A stretch of 64,000 bases of DNA from Nonlabens dokdonensis DSW-6. GTDB taxonomy: Bacteria > Bacteroidota > Bacteroidia > Flavobacteriales > Flavobacteriaceae. A program made the translations under genes and the position numbers. The stretch lies in assembly GCF_000332115.1 (NCBI RefSeq), contig NC_020156.1, forward strand, positions 1,364,001-1,428,000. Direction: 5' to 3'. Positions 43,019 through 52,347 of the stretch are shown piece by piece; the stretch's first letter is position 1, and every line of letters starts with the position of its first letter. The notes under the pieces are model-generated. The model searched no databases. It saw only the letters and a program-made list of their open reading frames with translations, and was not told the origin of the DNA.

Positions 43019-43852
43019 TTAGTACCTCAAAAAATTAATCATACACTGCACGGCTTGTCTTAAATCTTCTGGCAACCGATCTTGATGCCATGGATGTGAT
43101 GCGCCCAAAACATGGTTTGCATCCCTGATCAATTTCAGTTGAGAGTTAGGACTTGCCTTATGCAGTTTATGCGCATCATTTACATGAACTGCTTCGTCGT
43201 TATCTCCATGAAGAATTAAGTGTGGTTGAGTGATTTTTTGAGCTTGTTTCAAGATGGTTAAATCTTCTTCATTATTTTTAAAGTCTTCAAAAAACTGATA
43301 TAAATGCGGCATATCCTGTCCGGTACGACCATTTTTAACGTGCATGACTCCTTTTTCTTTCCACTCTTCAAGTGCTTTCCCTGACGGGAAACGCTCTGCA
43401 TAGTCAGCTACTCCTGCTAGGGTGATTAACTTAGAAACTCTGCTATCATTTGCAGTAACTATGGTGGTGATTCCGCCGGCTCTGGAATGGCCTATTAAAT
43501 TAATTTTTGTTTTATCGATAGGTAATTGTGAGCTCTCGATCCAATCCAAAACTAATTTTGTTTCTCGTACTTCCATGCTGTAATTATTCTTTGAGAAAGC
43601 ATCTAGATCTGGAAAATCGATAGGCTCTTCTACCGTACCACCATTGTGTGAATAGTTAAACTTTATGAATAGAAATCCCGCTTTCGCGAAAGCGGAACCC
43701 ATTAAACTCCACGCACCCCAATCTTTAAATCCTTTATAACCATGGCAAAAAACCACAACTGGTAATTGCTGGTCAGATTCTAGATATTGATAATCAAGTA
43801 AAATAGCTCGATTATTTTCTCCTTTCAAAACATTGTTGTTACTCGTAATCAT
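43019..43852 (-). CDS. Alpha/beta hydrolase
   Basis: 277 aa. VVVFCHGYKGFKDWG holds the oxyanion-hole HG motif, INLIGHSRAGGI the nucleophile Ser, HLILHGDNDEAVHV the acid, and RDANHVLGASHPW the His. The length fits the S9/dienelactone-type hydrolases. Substrate unknown. Its ATG overlaps the nuclease gene stop by 4 bp (ATGA). The palindrome encodes GSAFAKAGFLF early in the protein, between the first two strands. Confidence 0.88.
   Translation of the reverse strand: MITSNNNVLKGENNRAILLDYQYLESDQQLPVVVFCHGYKGFKDWGAWSLMGSAFAKAGFLFIKFNYSHNGGTVEEPIDFPDLDAFSKNNYSMEVRETKLVLDWIESSQLPIDKTKINLIGHSRAGGITTIVTANDSRVSKLITLAGVADYAERFPSGKALEEWKEKGVMHVKNGRTGQDMPHLYQFFEDFKNNEEDLTILKQAQKITQPHLILHGDNDEAVHVNDAHKLHKASPNSQLKLIRDANHVLGASHPWHQDRLPEDLRQAVQCMINFLRY
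43678..43695. repeat. TCGCGA palindrome, copy 10 (in hydrolase gene)
   Basis: CCGCTTTCGCGAAAGCGG, perfect over 18 bp, read as AFAKA on the minus strand. Confidence 0.95.
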
Positions 43853-46575
43853 ACTGGTTTTTCTATGAGGTCAATTTCTTTATTATATAATTCTTGAATC
43901 AAAGCAAAAAGCTCTTGTTCAAACTTTTCTAATACCGCTGCATCGATCATTTTTTCATTGTATCGATGCTTGCCGTAAGAAAACGGAATATAGCCTTGAT
44001 CAAAGTTCTTAAAACTAATGATTCCTGCGCTAGCTTCTGTGAACGGATCGTTAAGACTGTGCAAATAAGTGTACATGAGCACTTGAAATGCTTTGGCCTT
44101 TTTGTAGTCTTCTCTAAGAATAGTAAAGTCATCTGGATCGATACCTACGTTACCTTTATCAGTCGCGCCTGATTTGTAATCAATGATACGCAATTTACCG
44201 TCCAGCTGGTCGATGCGATCTACCATACCGTGGATTTTCACCTTCCCTATTTGCGATACATCGATAACAGCCTCCAGCTTGCGCTCGACACTTTTGATGA
44301 TTAATTCTTGATCGTTTTTAACGAGTTCTAAATCACTTTCTACCATTTTCTTTATGTAGTGTAAAGAAACTTCGTAAATGATCTTATTCTTACCTAATGG
44401 AGCAGAATCTGAGGTATAACATTCTTTATAAGCGATGTCTAATTCTGTCTTAATTTGCTTCTTTATCGTGTCAAAATCTTCTTTGATCAAAATCTTACCT
44501 ACAAAAGGCTGATACAATTTATCAAGCGCCTCATGAATGATGGAACCCATAGTATTTGCAGCGATGTTTTCTTCTACATCTTCCATGTCTGAAATACGTA
44601 ATATCTTGCTCGCGTAAAAATCGATTGGGTTGCGCACATAACTGGTCAATGCCGATGGACTAAAACCGCTTGCTGCTATTTGATCCAGTCGTTCAAAATA
44701 AGATGGTTCTTTTTTAATGATCATCAACTCGTCTTTAATGGCACTATTTTTAAAAATATAGTGTTTGTGAGTGACGATGTGATTACAATTTTGATCTGTT
44801 TCTAGTTGAGTCAAGAATCGGCTTTTCTCGCCGCCGCCTAATGTATCACCTTCTGTATTGTAAATAAAAGCAGCCTTCTCTACTCGATGCAACAATCTAT
44901 AAAAGTGATAGGCATAAACGCTGTCTTTCTCTGAATAAGTAGGAAGCTCAAACTGATATTTCATATCATTTGAAATATAGGAAGCCGTAGATTTACCAGC
45001 AGGCAAAATACCTTCATTTACTGAAAGCATGATGGTATTTTTATAATCTAAAGCCCGCGTTTCTAGCAATCCCATAATTTGAAGACCGCGCACTGGTTCA
45101 CCTATAAAATCAAGATTCTTAAGAGGCACAAGTTGTTTATATAAATAAGCTACAGTTTTTAAATCTTTAATTTCTTGATTATTATCAATAATGGTTGCTA
45201 GGTTTTGAACAACTTCAGTGATGCCTAGCAATTGCTCGATTTCTAATCGTCTATTTTCCTCATTAAAAAGAGCTTTTTTTAACTCATTAAGTAAATACTG
45301 AACTAACTCGATAAGCGCTCCTACCGTTTCCACTGGTTTTAAAATAGTGTTTAATAAATCGATTTCAGTCACTTCTTCAAAACTAGAAGGCGTGATATAT
45401 ATCAGGTTGTTTTCTCTTATAAACTTTATTAATTGACGTGATTTCTCTGCGATTAACAAGTGTGCAAAACTAGATTCTAAAATATTTACAACTCCTTTGT
45501 AATAATACTCTCTATCAATAGCGTCTGTATGCATTTTAATAACATCATAGATAAAAGCAGATAGCGGCAATTGATCGAGTGCCAGTCCCATGGTTACATT
45601 AAAATGCTGGATGTTTTGTGGAATAGCGTCTAGTAATGGTAATAGCAATCGCTCATCTGCAAGAATGACTGCGGTATCTTCTAATTCTTCTTGAGGTATT
45701 TGCGCCATTAATTGTGCAGCCACCTGTATCATACTCAAGTTACCTGCTGCACCGTGTATGTCTATTTTTTTCGCTGATTGATAGAAATTACTGTAAATAT
45801 CTAATTCCCTATTGTTATAATATTTCCATTCTTTTTTAAACCTGCGTATAAACTTTCCAGATTCATGATAAGGTAATTCCATCAAATAGGAATCCATATC
45901 CCAGTAAACATGTCCTTTTTCTTCTTCAAGTAGCTTCTGTATGATCTTAGACTCCGCCGTATTGAGTGCATTTAGTCCCAAAAATATGGTGGTTTCCACT
46001 TGATTTGAAGTGAAGGATCGTTGTTCCGCTTTCGCGAAAGCGAGCCTATAAGCCATCCCTTGATACACCATTTTATTCTCCAAACATAATTTTTGAAAAG
46101 CGTCGTAATACAGATGGAGTTTCTTCCAAAACCTTAAGTATTTTGATACCATCAAGGTAGGATTTTGACTCAACGCCCAGTGATCCATTTCTTTGATACT
46201 TCCCAAATAATTGAAAAACTGTTCTGGATCTACTAAATAGCGATCCATTTCATTAAAGTCTTTAAGGATAGTAGTCGCCCAGCCTATAAACTCATCAAAG
46301 CTATCTAGATTTTCTCCATTTTCAACACTTTTATAGGCTTGATAAAATAAAGGCAAAAGGTCTAGATCGTTTACAATCTCTACTTGGGACAGATGTTCTA
46401 TATATTCTTCTACACTATAAATTTTAGGTAAGAAAATAGGTTGATCAATACGTTGTGCAACATATCTACTTAGGAAAATTCCAACACGTCGCGATGGAAC
46501 TACGTAGTTTACTTTAGTAATATCTATTTGCTTCTTCTCGAGATCAATTAGGATGTTTTCTAAAAATGAATTCAT
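43849..46575 (-). CDS. PD-(D/E)XK nuclease, AddB-like
   Basis: 908 aa. The N-terminal two thirds resemble the inactivated helicase fold of AddB (NYVVPSRRVGIFLSRYV, VYWDMDSYLM, GLLETRALDYKNTIMLSVNEG). The C-terminal nuclease has FSPSALTSYVRNPIDFYASK, MGSIIHEALDKLY, and the active-site RIDQLDGKLRIIDYKSGA. The four-cysteine iron-sulfur motif of classical AddB is not apparent. It probably helps process DNA ends for recombination. The AddA helicase partner is not in this window. The TCGCGA palindrome encodes RLAFAKAEQRS at about 185. Confidence 0.85.
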   Translation of the reverse strand: MNSFLENILIDLEKKQIDITKVNYVVPSRRVGIFLSRYVAQRIDQPIFLPKIYSVEEYIEHLSQVEIVNDLDLLPLFYQAYKSVENGENLDSFDEFIGWATTILKDFNEMDRYLVDPEQFFNYLGSIKEMDHWALSQNPTLMVSKYLRFWKKLHLYYDAFQKLCLENKMVYQGMAYRLAFAKAEQRSFTSNQVETTIFLGLNALNTAESKIIQKLLEEEKGHVYWDMDSYLMELPYHESGKFIRRFKKEWKYYNNRELDIYSNFYQSAKKIDIHGAAGNLSMIQVAAQLMAQIPQEELEDTAVILADERLLLPLLDAIPQNIQHFNVTMGLALDQLPLSAFIYDVIKMHTDAIDREYYYKGVVNILESSFAHLLIAEKSRQLIKFIRENNLIYITPSSFEEVTEIDLLNTILKPVETVGALIELVQYLLNELKKALFNEENRRLEIEQLLGITEVVQNLATIIDNNQEIKDLKTVAYLYKQLVPLKNLDFIGEPVRGLQIMGLLETRALDYKNTIMLSVNEGILPAGKSTASYISNDMKYQFELPTYSEKDSVYAYHFYRLLHRVEKAAFIYNTEGDTLGGGEKSRFLTQLETDQNCNHIVTHKHYIFKNSAIKDELMIIKKEPSYFERLDQIAASGFSPSALTSYVRNPIDFYASKILRISDMEDVEENIAANTMGSIIHEALDKLYQPFVGKILIKEDFDTIKKQIKTELDIAYKECYTSDSAPLGKNKIIYEVSLHYIKKMVESDLELVKNDQELIIKSVERKLEAVIDVSQIGKVKIHGMVDRIDQLDGKLRIIDYKSGATDKGNVGIDPDDFTILREDYKKAKAFQVLMYTYLHSLNDPFTEASAGIISFKNFDQGYIPFSYGKHRYNEKMIDAAVLEKFEQELFALIQELYNKEIDLIEKPV
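46027..46042. repeat. TCGCGA palindrome, copy 11 (in AddB-like gene)
   Basis: CGCTTTCGCGAAAGCG read as AFAKA on the minus strand. Confidence 0.95.
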
Positions 46576-46638
46576 CTGGTTAAGATAATTAATAGTATGA
46601 TTTTAAAACGTCTAATTAGGTCAGTTTTACCAATAAAA

Positions 46639-46668
46639 AAAGTCCATTTGCTAGTGCAAATGGACTTT
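46639..46668 (-). terminator. Rho-independent terminator after PorE-like gene
   Basis: On the minus strand AAAGTCCATTTGC, 4-nt loop, GCAAATGGACTTT then a T-tract. The 13-bp perfect stem ends the PorP-PorE transcript. Confidence 0.9.
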
Positions 46669-46696
46669 ATAAGCATTGGTTAGTTAATAATCTTGC

Positions 46697-48565
46697 TTAT
46701 CTTTTTGTAATTGTAAACTCAGATCTACGAGATAATTCATATTCTGCAGGTGTACATTTTTTAGCCTTACAATCTACAACAGGATTTGCTTCTCCGCGTC
46801 CTGCAGCTGAAAGCCTAGAACCGTCAATTCCCTGAGATTTTACATACTCAATAATGCTATTAGCACGTCTTTCTGTAAGCGCTAAGTTGTAAGAATCAGA
46901 ACCTCTAATATCAGCATAAGTTTCTGCCATTACTTCTAGAGTTGGATACTTTTTCATTAAACCTACTAAGCGATCTAATTCAAGTGCAGCATCTGGACGT
47001 ATGTTAGACTTATCTAAATCAAAATAAATTTTATTAAGAATAATCTTGTCTTCTACGATTTCTGGTTCTGGTGTCATCATAACTTCTACCATGGCAGTTT
47101 CTTCTTCAGCAACAGATAATGTTGCTTCACCGCTTTCGTATTTGTCTTTTGCTCCTCTTGCAGTAAGCTCAAGGTTACAGTCAGTTTTGAAAACTGCCAT
47201 ACCATTTGCATCAGTAGTTTGTCCTGGCATGCTGTTTCCAGCATCGTCTTGCAAAGAAACTATTGCACCTGATATAGGCATTCCTGTTTCAGAATCAACT
47301 GCCTTAACCGTAACCGCAACTTCACAAACCTCAATTTTTTCTACTTGGTAAATATCGTCACCACCTTGTCCACCTTTACGGTTAGAAGACAGATAACCTT
47401 TTCCTGTAGCTTCAGAATAACTAAAACCGAAATCGTCTAAAGGGCTATTAATCGGAGAGCCCATATTAGTCACCTTTCCGTCTTTATATTTAAATACATC
47501 AAGACCTCCAAGACCTAAGTGGCCGTTACTTGAAAAGTAAAGTGTCCCATCGTCTGCAATATACGGGAAAGAATCATCTCCTGATGTATTTACAGTAGGT
47601 CCTAAATTTACTGGATTAGAGATTTTACCATCTTTGAGTGTAGCTTTATAAATATCAGTCCCACCTTGTCCACCTGGTGCTTCACTGGCAAAAAAGATTG
47701 CTTTTCCATCTTTAGTAATAGAAGGATGACCTACACCATATTCTTTAGATTCTAAAGAAGTAGTTGCGACATCTCTCCATTCTCCACCAGCATTTAAGGC
47801 TCTATAAATATTTAATTTACTTTCTCCATCAGATGCTTTTTCATAATCTCCTTTAAAATAATCTACTCGTGTAAAGAACATGTATTTATTATCTGGTGTA
47901 ATATCTAAGGTACCTTCATGGTATTTAGTATTTACCTCTCCTTCTAAAAGTTCAGGCTTACTAACTACACCAGCTTCATCAATAGTTGCTACATAAATAT
48001 CAAGGTATGGCTGCTTATTCCAACTGTAATTACCTCTGTTTTCATTACGTGCACTAGAAAAATAAAGTTTATTACCCACTTTAACAGCAGAGAAATCACT
48101 AGCCTCGGTATTGAATTTATCTGCCTTTGTAGTAAAGGCATCCTTCATTTCTTGAATTTTCATCAAGTAATTAGGGTTTGCTTTGAATTGCTTTGCACGG
48201 TCATCTCCCGGCTTTAAGCTAGCAAACTGCTTCATAATTGTATTAGAAAGATCATATTTTTCCGAAGCCTTTAAAGATTGTGCATAACGATAAAGAGTCT
48301 CTGGTTGAGGATCACGTTTCACCGCTCTTGCATAATTTCTTTCGGCGTTTTTAAACTCACTGTTATAGAAGTAAGAATCTCCTAGCCTTGTATAAACATG
48401 CTGAGTTCTCACACCATTATTTAATAGCTTCTCATAAGCTTTAGCCGCATCTACGTAACGTAGCTGTTCAAATAATTTATCTGCTTTTGCAGTTTTATCG
48501 CTTTGTGCTTGCGCGGACATTGCAACACCAACGAATAATATAAAAAGTATATATAGTTTTTTCAT
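46697..48565 (-). CDS. OmpA-family protein with TPR, PD40 propeller and CRD (PorE-like)
   Basis: 622 aa. Signal peptide, TPR repeats (about 22-110), a PD40-type beta-propeller (about 150-405; repeated LYFSSNGHLGLGGLDVFK-like blades), a carboxypeptidase-regulatory domain (about 415-495) and a C-terminal OmpA domain (KIYFDLDKSNIRPDAALELD ... NLALTERRANSIIEYVKSQG). This domain order is that of PorE, the type IX component that binds peptidoglycan. It lies 26 bp after a PorP/SprF gene, the standard pair. Several paralogs usually occur per genome, so equivalence to PorE itself is not certain. Confidence 0.88.
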   Translation of the reverse strand: MKKLYILFILFVGVAMSAQAQSDKTAKADKLFEQLRYVDAAKAYEKLLNNGVRTQHVYTRLGDSYFYNSEFKNAERNYARAVKRDPQPETLYRYAQSLKASEKYDLSNTIMKQFASLKPGDDRAKQFKANPNYLMKIQEMKDAFTTKADKFNTEASDFSAVKVGNKLYFSSARNENRGNYSWNKQPYLDIYVATIDEAGVVSKPELLEGEVNTKYHEGTLDITPDNKYMFFTRVDYFKGDYEKASDGESKLNIYRALNAGGEWRDVATTSLESKEYGVGHPSITKDGKAIFFASEAPGGQGGTDIYKATLKDGKISNPVNLGPTVNTSGDDSFPYIADDGTLYFSSNGHLGLGGLDVFKYKDGKVTNMGSPINSPLDDFGFSYSEATGKGYLSSNRKGGQGGDDIYQVEKIEVCEVAVTVKAVDSETGMPISGAIVSLQDDAGNSMPGQTTDANGMAVFKTDCNLELTARGAKDKYESGEATLSVAEEETAMVEVMMTPEPEIVEDKIILNKIYFDLDKSNIRPDAALELDRLVGLMKKYPTLEVMAETYADIRGSDSYNLALTERRANSIIEYVKSQGIDGSRLSAAGRGEANPVVDCKAKKCTPAEYELSRRSEFTITKR

Positions 48566-48591
48566 GGTTTGTATTCTTTGCTGTTTTTGAA

Positions 48592-49512
48592 TTAGAAGAA
48601 ACGTGGTGACTGCATCACTTTACGTGGGAAGTTAAGACCGAAAGATAAAAATACCTCGTGAGAGCTATTAGAAACTACCGAAATGTCAGATACTACTCGG
48701 TCATAGGCATAACCTACCTTGATATTATCTGTTACATTCATTCCTATTAAACCACTAAAAGAGTCTTCATAACGGTAAGAAACTCCTACTTCAAATTTAT
48801 TATTGAATAGTACGTTTGTATTCAAATCAAAACTTACTGGAGAATCAAAAGCTCCTTTTACCAATACGTGTGGCTTTAATTTAATATTATCTGCAACGTC
48901 AAATACGTAACCACCAGCAAGAAAGTAATGTTGTGTCTCACTACCGAATTCTAAACCATTTTCATCAAGGTGAGTGCTGTTCAACATATTAGGAACGGAG
49001 AAACCAGCATACCAGTTTGTACCGTATAAAAATGCTCCAGCACCTAGATTAAGATAGGTCTCATTAAGTTCTTGTGAAAAAAGTGGATCTCCTGGGACTG
49101 TGGTTTGAACAGTATTAAGGTTTACGTCAAAAAACGTTAGACCAGCTTTAAGCCCTAATGCAAGGGTGGTTTTTTCACCTACTTGTAATCGATAAGAAAA
49201 GTCTCCGTAAGTATTTGTTTCACCTACTGGACCTATATTATCTGCGATTACAGATAGTCCTACACCTAACCTGTCGCCTATTGATGTACTACCAGAAAGA
49301 GTAATAGTTTCAGGAGCTCCGTTTATTCCAGACCATTGTTGTCTGTAGAGAGCAGTGATGTTAAAACCATCTTGGGTACCTGCGTAGGCTGGGTTAATAA
49401 TATTTTGATTGTACATGTACTGTGTGTACTGAGGATCTTGTTGTGCATGTACTACGCTTGTAGCTGCAAAGGTAATGAAGAGCCCCATTGCAAGTAATTT
49501 TCTCATTCTCAC
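48592..49512 (-). CDS. Type IX secretion membrane protein, PorP/SprF family
   Basis: 306-aa outer-membrane barrel. Signal peptide ending AQQDPQYTQYMYNQNIINPA, the hallmark opening of PorP/SprF proteins, then GTQDGFNITALYRQQWSGI and amphipathic strands up to HEVFLSFGLNFP. Members anchor type IX secreted adhesins or form part of the secretion complex. It is cotranscribed with the PorE-like gene. Usually a giant adhesin gene precedes such pairs, but here the upstream neighbour is an unrelated nuclease-like gene. Confidence 0.92.
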   Translation of the reverse strand: MRMRKLLAMGLFITFAATSVVHAQQDPQYTQYMYNQNIINPAYAGTQDGFNITALYRQQWSGINGAPETITLSGSTSIGDRLGVGLSVIADNIGPVGETNTYGDFSYRLQVGEKTTLALGLKAGLTFFDVNLNTVQTTVPGDPLFSQELNETYLNLGAGAFLYGTNWYAGFSVPNMLNSTHLDENGLEFGSETQHYFLAGGYVFDVADNIKLKPHVLVKGAFDSPVSFDLNTNVLFNNKFEVGVSYRYEDSFSGLIGMNVTDNIKVGYAYDRVVSDISVVSNSSHEVFLSFGLNFPRKVMQSPRFF

Positions 49513-49601
49513 AAGGTTAATTTTTAGGTTGTGTTAATAATTTTAGATGGCTAAATATAGCACGAATCTATTTATGATTAATCAATTATTTATGGTTATT
49601 C

Positions 49602-49617
49602 CGCTTTCGCGAAAGCG
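49602..49617. repeat. TCGCGA palindrome, copy 12 (intergenic)
   Basis: CGCTTTCGCGAAAGCG, 90 bp upstream of the PorP/SprF start and 133 bp past the end of the preceding gene. Confidence 0.95.
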
Positions 49618-49750
49618 AAACTACCAAAAATCTAGAAAACTTAATTATTTTAAAAGGATTCTAGAACGGTGAATATATAAAAAATTTAAGCCACATTTGT
49701 TTAACATATCCTTAATAGACGAATCGATACGTTTAACGGACAAAAGACGA

Positions 49751-50743
49751 TTAATTTCTACGAAAAACTGCAAATACTGGAAAATGGTCGCTATATCCTC
49801 CTTTATAATTTTTACCAACAAAGGTGCGAGCTGGTTGCCCTCGATATTTTCCTTTCCACTGTCGCAACATGATATCGTCAAAGATATCTGCCTTATGAAA
49901 ATATAAGGAATCTGGGACATCATTATGCAAGCTTTTACTGATTAAAATCTGGTCAAATAAATTCCACTTAAACTGATGATTTAATGAACCACGGTGAAAG
50001 TTTTTTAAACCTGCGGTAGGGTTATCAAACCCATTAGGTAAAATTCCTTCTTTTATGCTGTCGTTTTCTGGATCATCATTAAAATCTCCCATGATTATAA
50101 CATGATGAGAATCGTGAATAGGTAAATTATTTAAGATACGTTTACGCTCTCGATCTACTTTTTCTATATGCTCCATGAGTTGTCTCGCAACCTCAACTCT
50201 CTTATTATTTGTAGCTTCTACTCCGTCGCGCCTTGATGGCCAGTGGTTCACATAGATATGAACTGGTGTTCCTGCCAAAATTCCATTTACATATAAAATA
50301 TCTCTCGTGGTGTCGCGCTCGCCTTGCTCATTTTCTAAAAGAATTTGCAAAGGTTCTGAATGTGATGGCTCAAAAACTCTAGTGTCATAAAGAAAAGCAA
50401 CATCAATCCCTCTTTCATCTGGACTATTGTAGTGTATAAAGTCGTAATGTCCCTTTTCTAGTTTAGGCTGTTGAATAAGGTCGTTTAAAACTTTTTTGTT
50501 TTCAATTTCGGCTAGACCTACGATTGCTGGTAATTTTCCTGTAGACTCAAAACCTATTTTACTTATCGCCTCACTGATTTTTAAAAGCTTTTTTTCATAC
50601 CTATTTCTCGTCCAGTTTTGACGACCAAACTCTGTAAAATCCTCATCTAAAAAAACATGAGGATCATCAACAACGTCAAACAAGTTTTCTACGTTATAAA
50701 AAGCAATGGTGTGTTGTTCAAAAGCGTGAGAAGGTATAGACAA
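49751..50743 (-). CDS. Endonuclease/exonuclease/phosphatase-family protein
   Basis: 330 aa with the full fold: IAFYNVENLFD (Asn), VGLAEIENKKVL (Glu), VNHWPSRRDG (His), IMGDFNDDPEND (Asp/Asn) and GGYSDHFPVFA (Asp/His). These catalyse metal-dependent phosphodiester hydrolysis; the substrate could be nucleic acid or a phospholipid. No signal peptide is obvious. The start appears to be TTG at 50743 (MSIPSHAFEQHTIAFYN), as no ATG precedes the first strand; the true start is therefore uncertain. Confidence 0.87.
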   Translation of the reverse strand: MSIPSHAFEQHTIAFYNVENLFDVVDDPHVFLDEDFTEFGRQNWTRNRYEKKLLKISEAISKIGFESTGKLPAIVGLAEIENKKVLNDLIQQPKLEKGHYDFIHYNSPDERGIDVAFLYDTRVFEPSHSEPLQILLENEQGERDTTRDILYVNGILAGTPVHIYVNHWPSRRDGVEATNNKRVEVARQLMEHIEKVDRERKRILNNLPIHDSHHVIIMGDFNDDPENDSIKEGILPNGFDNPTAGLKNFHRGSLNHQFKWNLFDQILISKSLHNDVPDSLYFHKADIFDDIMLRQWKGKYRGQPARTFVGKNYKGGYSDHFPVFAVFRRN

Positions 50744-50828
50744 TGGTGTGTGTTTTAATCTCCAAAAATAAGTGATAAGTTTCCATGATTGTCCAATTTT
50801 GGAATTACCAATTCAAAATCCTAATGTT

Positions 50829-51653
50829 TTACGCGTGGTCTAAAAAGCCGATAGTTCGATCTATTACTTTTTTATCCAGTAAGTTGTGACCTAATCCTGA
50901 TGTAAAAAATGTTATAACATCTTCATTATAAGCCACTGCTGTTTCTATATATGTGATAGGACAAACTTTATCATCATGATCATGAATAACTAAAACTGGT
51001 TGCTTCACCTCTTTTAAAAAATTTGAGATATTTATTTCGTTTGCATTAACCAAAGTAATATTTCTATTAATATAACTATCCATATTAGCAATCACCTTAT
51101 CATTTAAGTGCATTATTCTTTTAAAAAATACATAAATAGAATTCATTCCAGCTGGAGCTCCTGTTATGACGTATCGATCAATTGGCAATCTAGGATCTTC
51201 TAAGTAAGTATAAGCAGTAACCAATGATCCTAAAGAATGACCTATTACTGCATGCGCTGTTCCTAAAGACTTTAAAAGGTCAGTCAAAAATATTCTATAT
51301 ATCTCAAGATTAAGATTATTTCCTTTACTACGACCATGTCCAGGAGCATCAACTAAATAACAAGAATAGACCTCAAGATCTATTGCTTGTATTGTTTCTC
51401 TCCAGCGTTCTGAATTACTTAACCAACCGTGTAAAAAGATTAAATTTTTAGAACCATTTCCATATCGGTAGACAGTAGCCTCATATTTATCATGGTTCAA
51501 TTTAGTTTCTGTTGCCGCATCGAGAAATTCATTTCCTTTATGTGAAATCTCAATTCTTTGTACTTTACATAATAAGCTAAAGGCTAGCTTTCCATTCCAA
51601 GATGGTGCTAAATTTGCTGTTTTATTGAGTACAAACGTTAGTAGCTTTTTCAT
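50829..51653 (-). CDS. Alpha/beta hydrolase under TetR control
   Basis: 274 aa. LIFLHGWLSNSERWRETI carries the oxyanion loop, HAVIGHSLGSLVTAYTY the nucleophile Ser, VLVIHDHDDKVCPI the Asp and TSGLGHNLLDKKV the His. Its ATG is 42 bp downstream of the TetR gene stop, and an ATACCGATCGGTAT operator fills that gap. Hydrolases in such pairs often clear small hydrophobic esters; the real substrate is unknown. Confidence 0.88.
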   Translation of the reverse strand: MKKLLTFVLNKTANLAPSWNGKLAFSLLCKVQRIEISHKGNEFLDAATETKLNHDKYEATVYRYGNGSKNLIFLHGWLSNSERWRETIQAIDLEVYSCYLVDAPGHGRSKGNNLNLEIYRIFLTDLLKSLGTAHAVIGHSLGSLVTAYTYLEDPRLPIDRYVITGAPAGMNSIYVFFKRIMHLNDKVIANMDSYINRNITLVNANEINISNFLKEVKQPVLVIHDHDDKVCPITYIETAVAYNEDVITFFTSGLGHNLLDKKVIDRTIGFLDHA

Positions 51654-51661
51654 ATTTACAA

Positions 51662-51675
51662 ATACCGATCGGTAT
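51662..51675. promoter_or_regulatory. TetR operator upstream of hydrolase
   Basis: ATACCGATCGGTAT, a perfect 14-bp palindrome in the 42-bp gap between the TetR gene and the hydrolase. The half-sites ATACC/GGTAT match those of the site upstream of the TetR gene. Confidence 0.75.
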
Positions 51676-51695
51676 CTTTTTGATTAAAAAAATAG

Positions 51696-52286
51696 TTATA
51701 TTATTATTTCCTTGTTTATTTTCTTTAAAAAATCGATACACATGGCAATAGCGTCATTATTACGTTCTAGTTTGCTCATCATAATGCCACCTTCTAATGT
51801 TGCAATAAATACATGAACCATTTGTTCTACATCTGTATCAGGTTTAATTTGTTTGCGTTTTTTAGCATTTTCCAAAACTCGGCGTAAAGAGGATTTCAAA
51901 TTCACTAACATTCCAAATGACTGCTGTCTCAACCCAGGATTTGCATCATCACTCTCTACAGCACTATTAAGTAAAGGACAACCTCCTTGATAGGGTGGAT
52001 TTAATAAATAGTTTTCAAAAAAACTAAAAACGACTTCCATTTTAGCTTCATAGTCTTTAGCTACTTTAATCTCCTTACCTAAAATATCAAACATCGTACG
52101 ACCCAAACTGCGCAAAGCTTGCTGTTCAAGATCTTCTTTATTATTAAAATGTTTATAGATTGCTCCTTTTGTAAATCCAGTTGCAGTAGTAATATCACTT
52201 AAGGATGTCGCCTTATAACCCTTTGTATTGAACAAGTTTGCGCTTTCTTTAAGTATTGTGGCTTTAGTTTGTTCTGGATTTCTCAT
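51696..52286 (-). CDS. TetR/AcrR-family transcriptional regulator
   Basis: 196 aa. The N-terminal DNA-binding domain has the TetR helix-turn-helix: TLFNTKGY-like opening (LFNTKGYKATSLSDITTATG) then FTKGAIYKHFNNKEDLEQQA. The C-terminal ligand/dimer domain is less conserved and includes NPPYQGGCPLLNSAVES. Operator-like ATACC-N4-GGTAT sites lie before this gene and before the hydrolase downstream, so it probably represses itself and the hydrolase. Ligand unknown. Confidence 0.93.
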   Translation of the reverse strand: MRNPEQTKATILKESANLFNTKGYKATSLSDITTATGFTKGAIYKHFNNKEDLEQQALRSLGRTMFDILGKEIKVAKDYEAKMEVVFSFFENYLLNPPYQGGCPLLNSAVESDDANPGLRQQSFGMLVNLKSSLRRVLENAKKRKQIKPDTDVEQMVHVFIATLEGGIMMSKLERNNDAIAMCIDFLKKINKEIII

Positions 52287-52290
52287 ACAG

Positions 52291-52321
52291 TAAAGATACC
52301 ACTTGGTATTTAATCCTCAAA
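52291..52321 (-). promoter_or_regulatory. tetR promoter and overlapping operator
   Basis: On the minus strand TTTG (52321-52318), 19-nt spacer, then TATCTTTA (52298-52291), close to -33/-7 consensus. The dyad ATACC-ACTT-GGTAT (52296-52309) overlaps the spacer and the first bases of the -7 box, so a bound repressor would block it. Same half-sites as 51662-51675. Confidence 0.72.
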
Positions 52322-52347
52322 ATTAATTATAATAATGTAGTCTACCG

